Position numbers and translations under genes: made by a program | From: a bacterium | GTDB lineage: Bacteria > Patescibacteriota > Saccharimonadia > Saccharimonadales > OMJO01 | NCBI GenBank assembly: GCA_900299395.1 | Contig: OMJO01000018.1 | Location: forward strand, 1-38,840 | Reading direction: 5' to 3' | Length of the DNA: 38,840 bases | Notes under the pieces: generated by a model | The model's database searches: none | Told to the model about the DNA's origin: nothing | What the model saw: only the letters and a program-made list of their open reading frames with translations | In this document: positions 38,604 to 38,840 of the stretch, piece after piece | Numbering within the stretch: the first letter of the stretch is position 1 | Layout: each line of letters begins with the position of its first letter

Positions 38604-38840
38604 ATGACAACTCCAGCACCTACGATGCTCCGCTCCGGCGGAACATCACCCGTCACCGGCAGGACCGAACGCCAGATCGAAGAGGCTTACATGGCTCTCG
38701 AGCGGCGCTTGACCGACGACGACATCGCCGCAGTGCTGCTGCCGGTGAAGGACACCAAGACCACGCGCACCGAGCGTGTGGGAACGGCCCGGTACAAGGC
38801 TGGTTCCAAGCGGGCCCGCATCGCGGAGCTCAGCGACGAC
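38604..38840 (+). CDS. Start of a GC-rich, foreign-looking gene (cut by window end)
   Basis: An open frame from ATG 38604 to the window edge (79 codons seen), with a strong ribosome binding site GGGAGG 5 nt before the ATG. The product starts MTTPAPTMLRSGGTSPVTGR and continues with a helical, charged part (TERQIEEAYMALERRLTDDDIAAVLLPVKDTKTTRTERVGTARYKAGSKRARIAELSDD). Third codon positions are mostly G/C (GAC, CTG, GCC, ATC, CGC), unlike the resident genes, and it matches the bias of the 24002 gene. No family was recognised from this part. It may be the edge of an acquired element that continues beyond the window. Confidence 0.6.
   Translation, partial: MTTPAPTMLRSGGTSPVTGRTERQIEEAYMALERRLTDDDIAAVLLPVKDTKTTRTERVGTARYKAGSKRARIAELSDD

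Noticed and set aside
38429-38656. 75-aa minus-strand ORF at the window end
   Set aside because: It overlaps the hairpin leader and the start of the GC-rich gene; no ribosome binding site or family features.
1-38840. CRISPR array, transposase or integrase genes
   Set aside because: No regularly spaced repeats, DDE/tyrosine recombinase motifs or IS-like terminal repeats were found by reading both strands and the ORF track.

Overview
The window looks like a chromosomal segment of a Candidatus Saccharibacteria (TM7, Patescibacteria/CPR) genome that contains the replication origin. The basis is the yidC-rnpA-rpmH / dnaA-dnaN-recF origin order, an adjoining type IV secretion-like cluster with PrgI, VirB4, VirB6 and a run of small pilin-like proteins, many exported or acidic proteins of no known family, and a recurring 'FAI-GTIALL-T-AAT' export segment. 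TGA is used as a stop throughout (code 11). The taxonomic call is inferred from gene content and was not tested by search.

Layout. 1-5058: origin region, with yidC (cut by the window edge), rnpA and rpmH on the minus strand and dnaA, dnaN and recF on the plus strand; DnaA-box-like 9-mers lie on both sides of dnaA. 5050-18142: one minus-strand operon read from VirB6/TrbL-like through PrgI-like, a VirB4-N-terminal-like protein, the VirB4 ATPase, a membrane-anchored protein with a VanY/M15 peptidase domain, and an exported SGNH-esterase plus lysozyme fusion, to a membrane-anchored beta-rich protein. 18276-21098: the divergent partner operon of six paralogous two-helix pilin-like proteins, closed by a strong terminator. 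No coupling protein, relaxase or VirB11 is visible, so this may be a contact, secretion or uptake machine that breaches peptidoglycan rather than a complete conjugation system.

21163-24712: hsp20, then a decayed, tRNA-rich hot spot with a truncated comF, three tRNA-Ser genes (TGA, GCT, CGA), tRNA-Arg(GCG), a frameshifted surface-protein pseudogene, a second surface-protein stub, and a very GC-rich small secreted-protein gene that looks acquired from a high-GC (actinobacteria-like) source. 24721-38282: housekeeping genes (HIT hydrolase, valS, tsaD, a MurE-like ligase) mixed with orphan proteins: a four-helix membrane protein, a 59-aa membrane protein, an XRE-HAD fusion, several acidic or coiled-coil proteins, and an amidinotransferase-fold protein with altered catalytic residues. 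38283-38840: a promoter, a hairpin leader and the start of another GC-rich alien-looking gene cut by the window end.

A recurring feature is that many monocistronic genes have a -10 hexamer only 6-9 nt before the start codon and no ribosome binding site, which suggests widespread leaderless transcription. Genes in the origin and T4SS operons mostly use Shine-Dalgarno sites or 4-nt start/stop overlaps instead.
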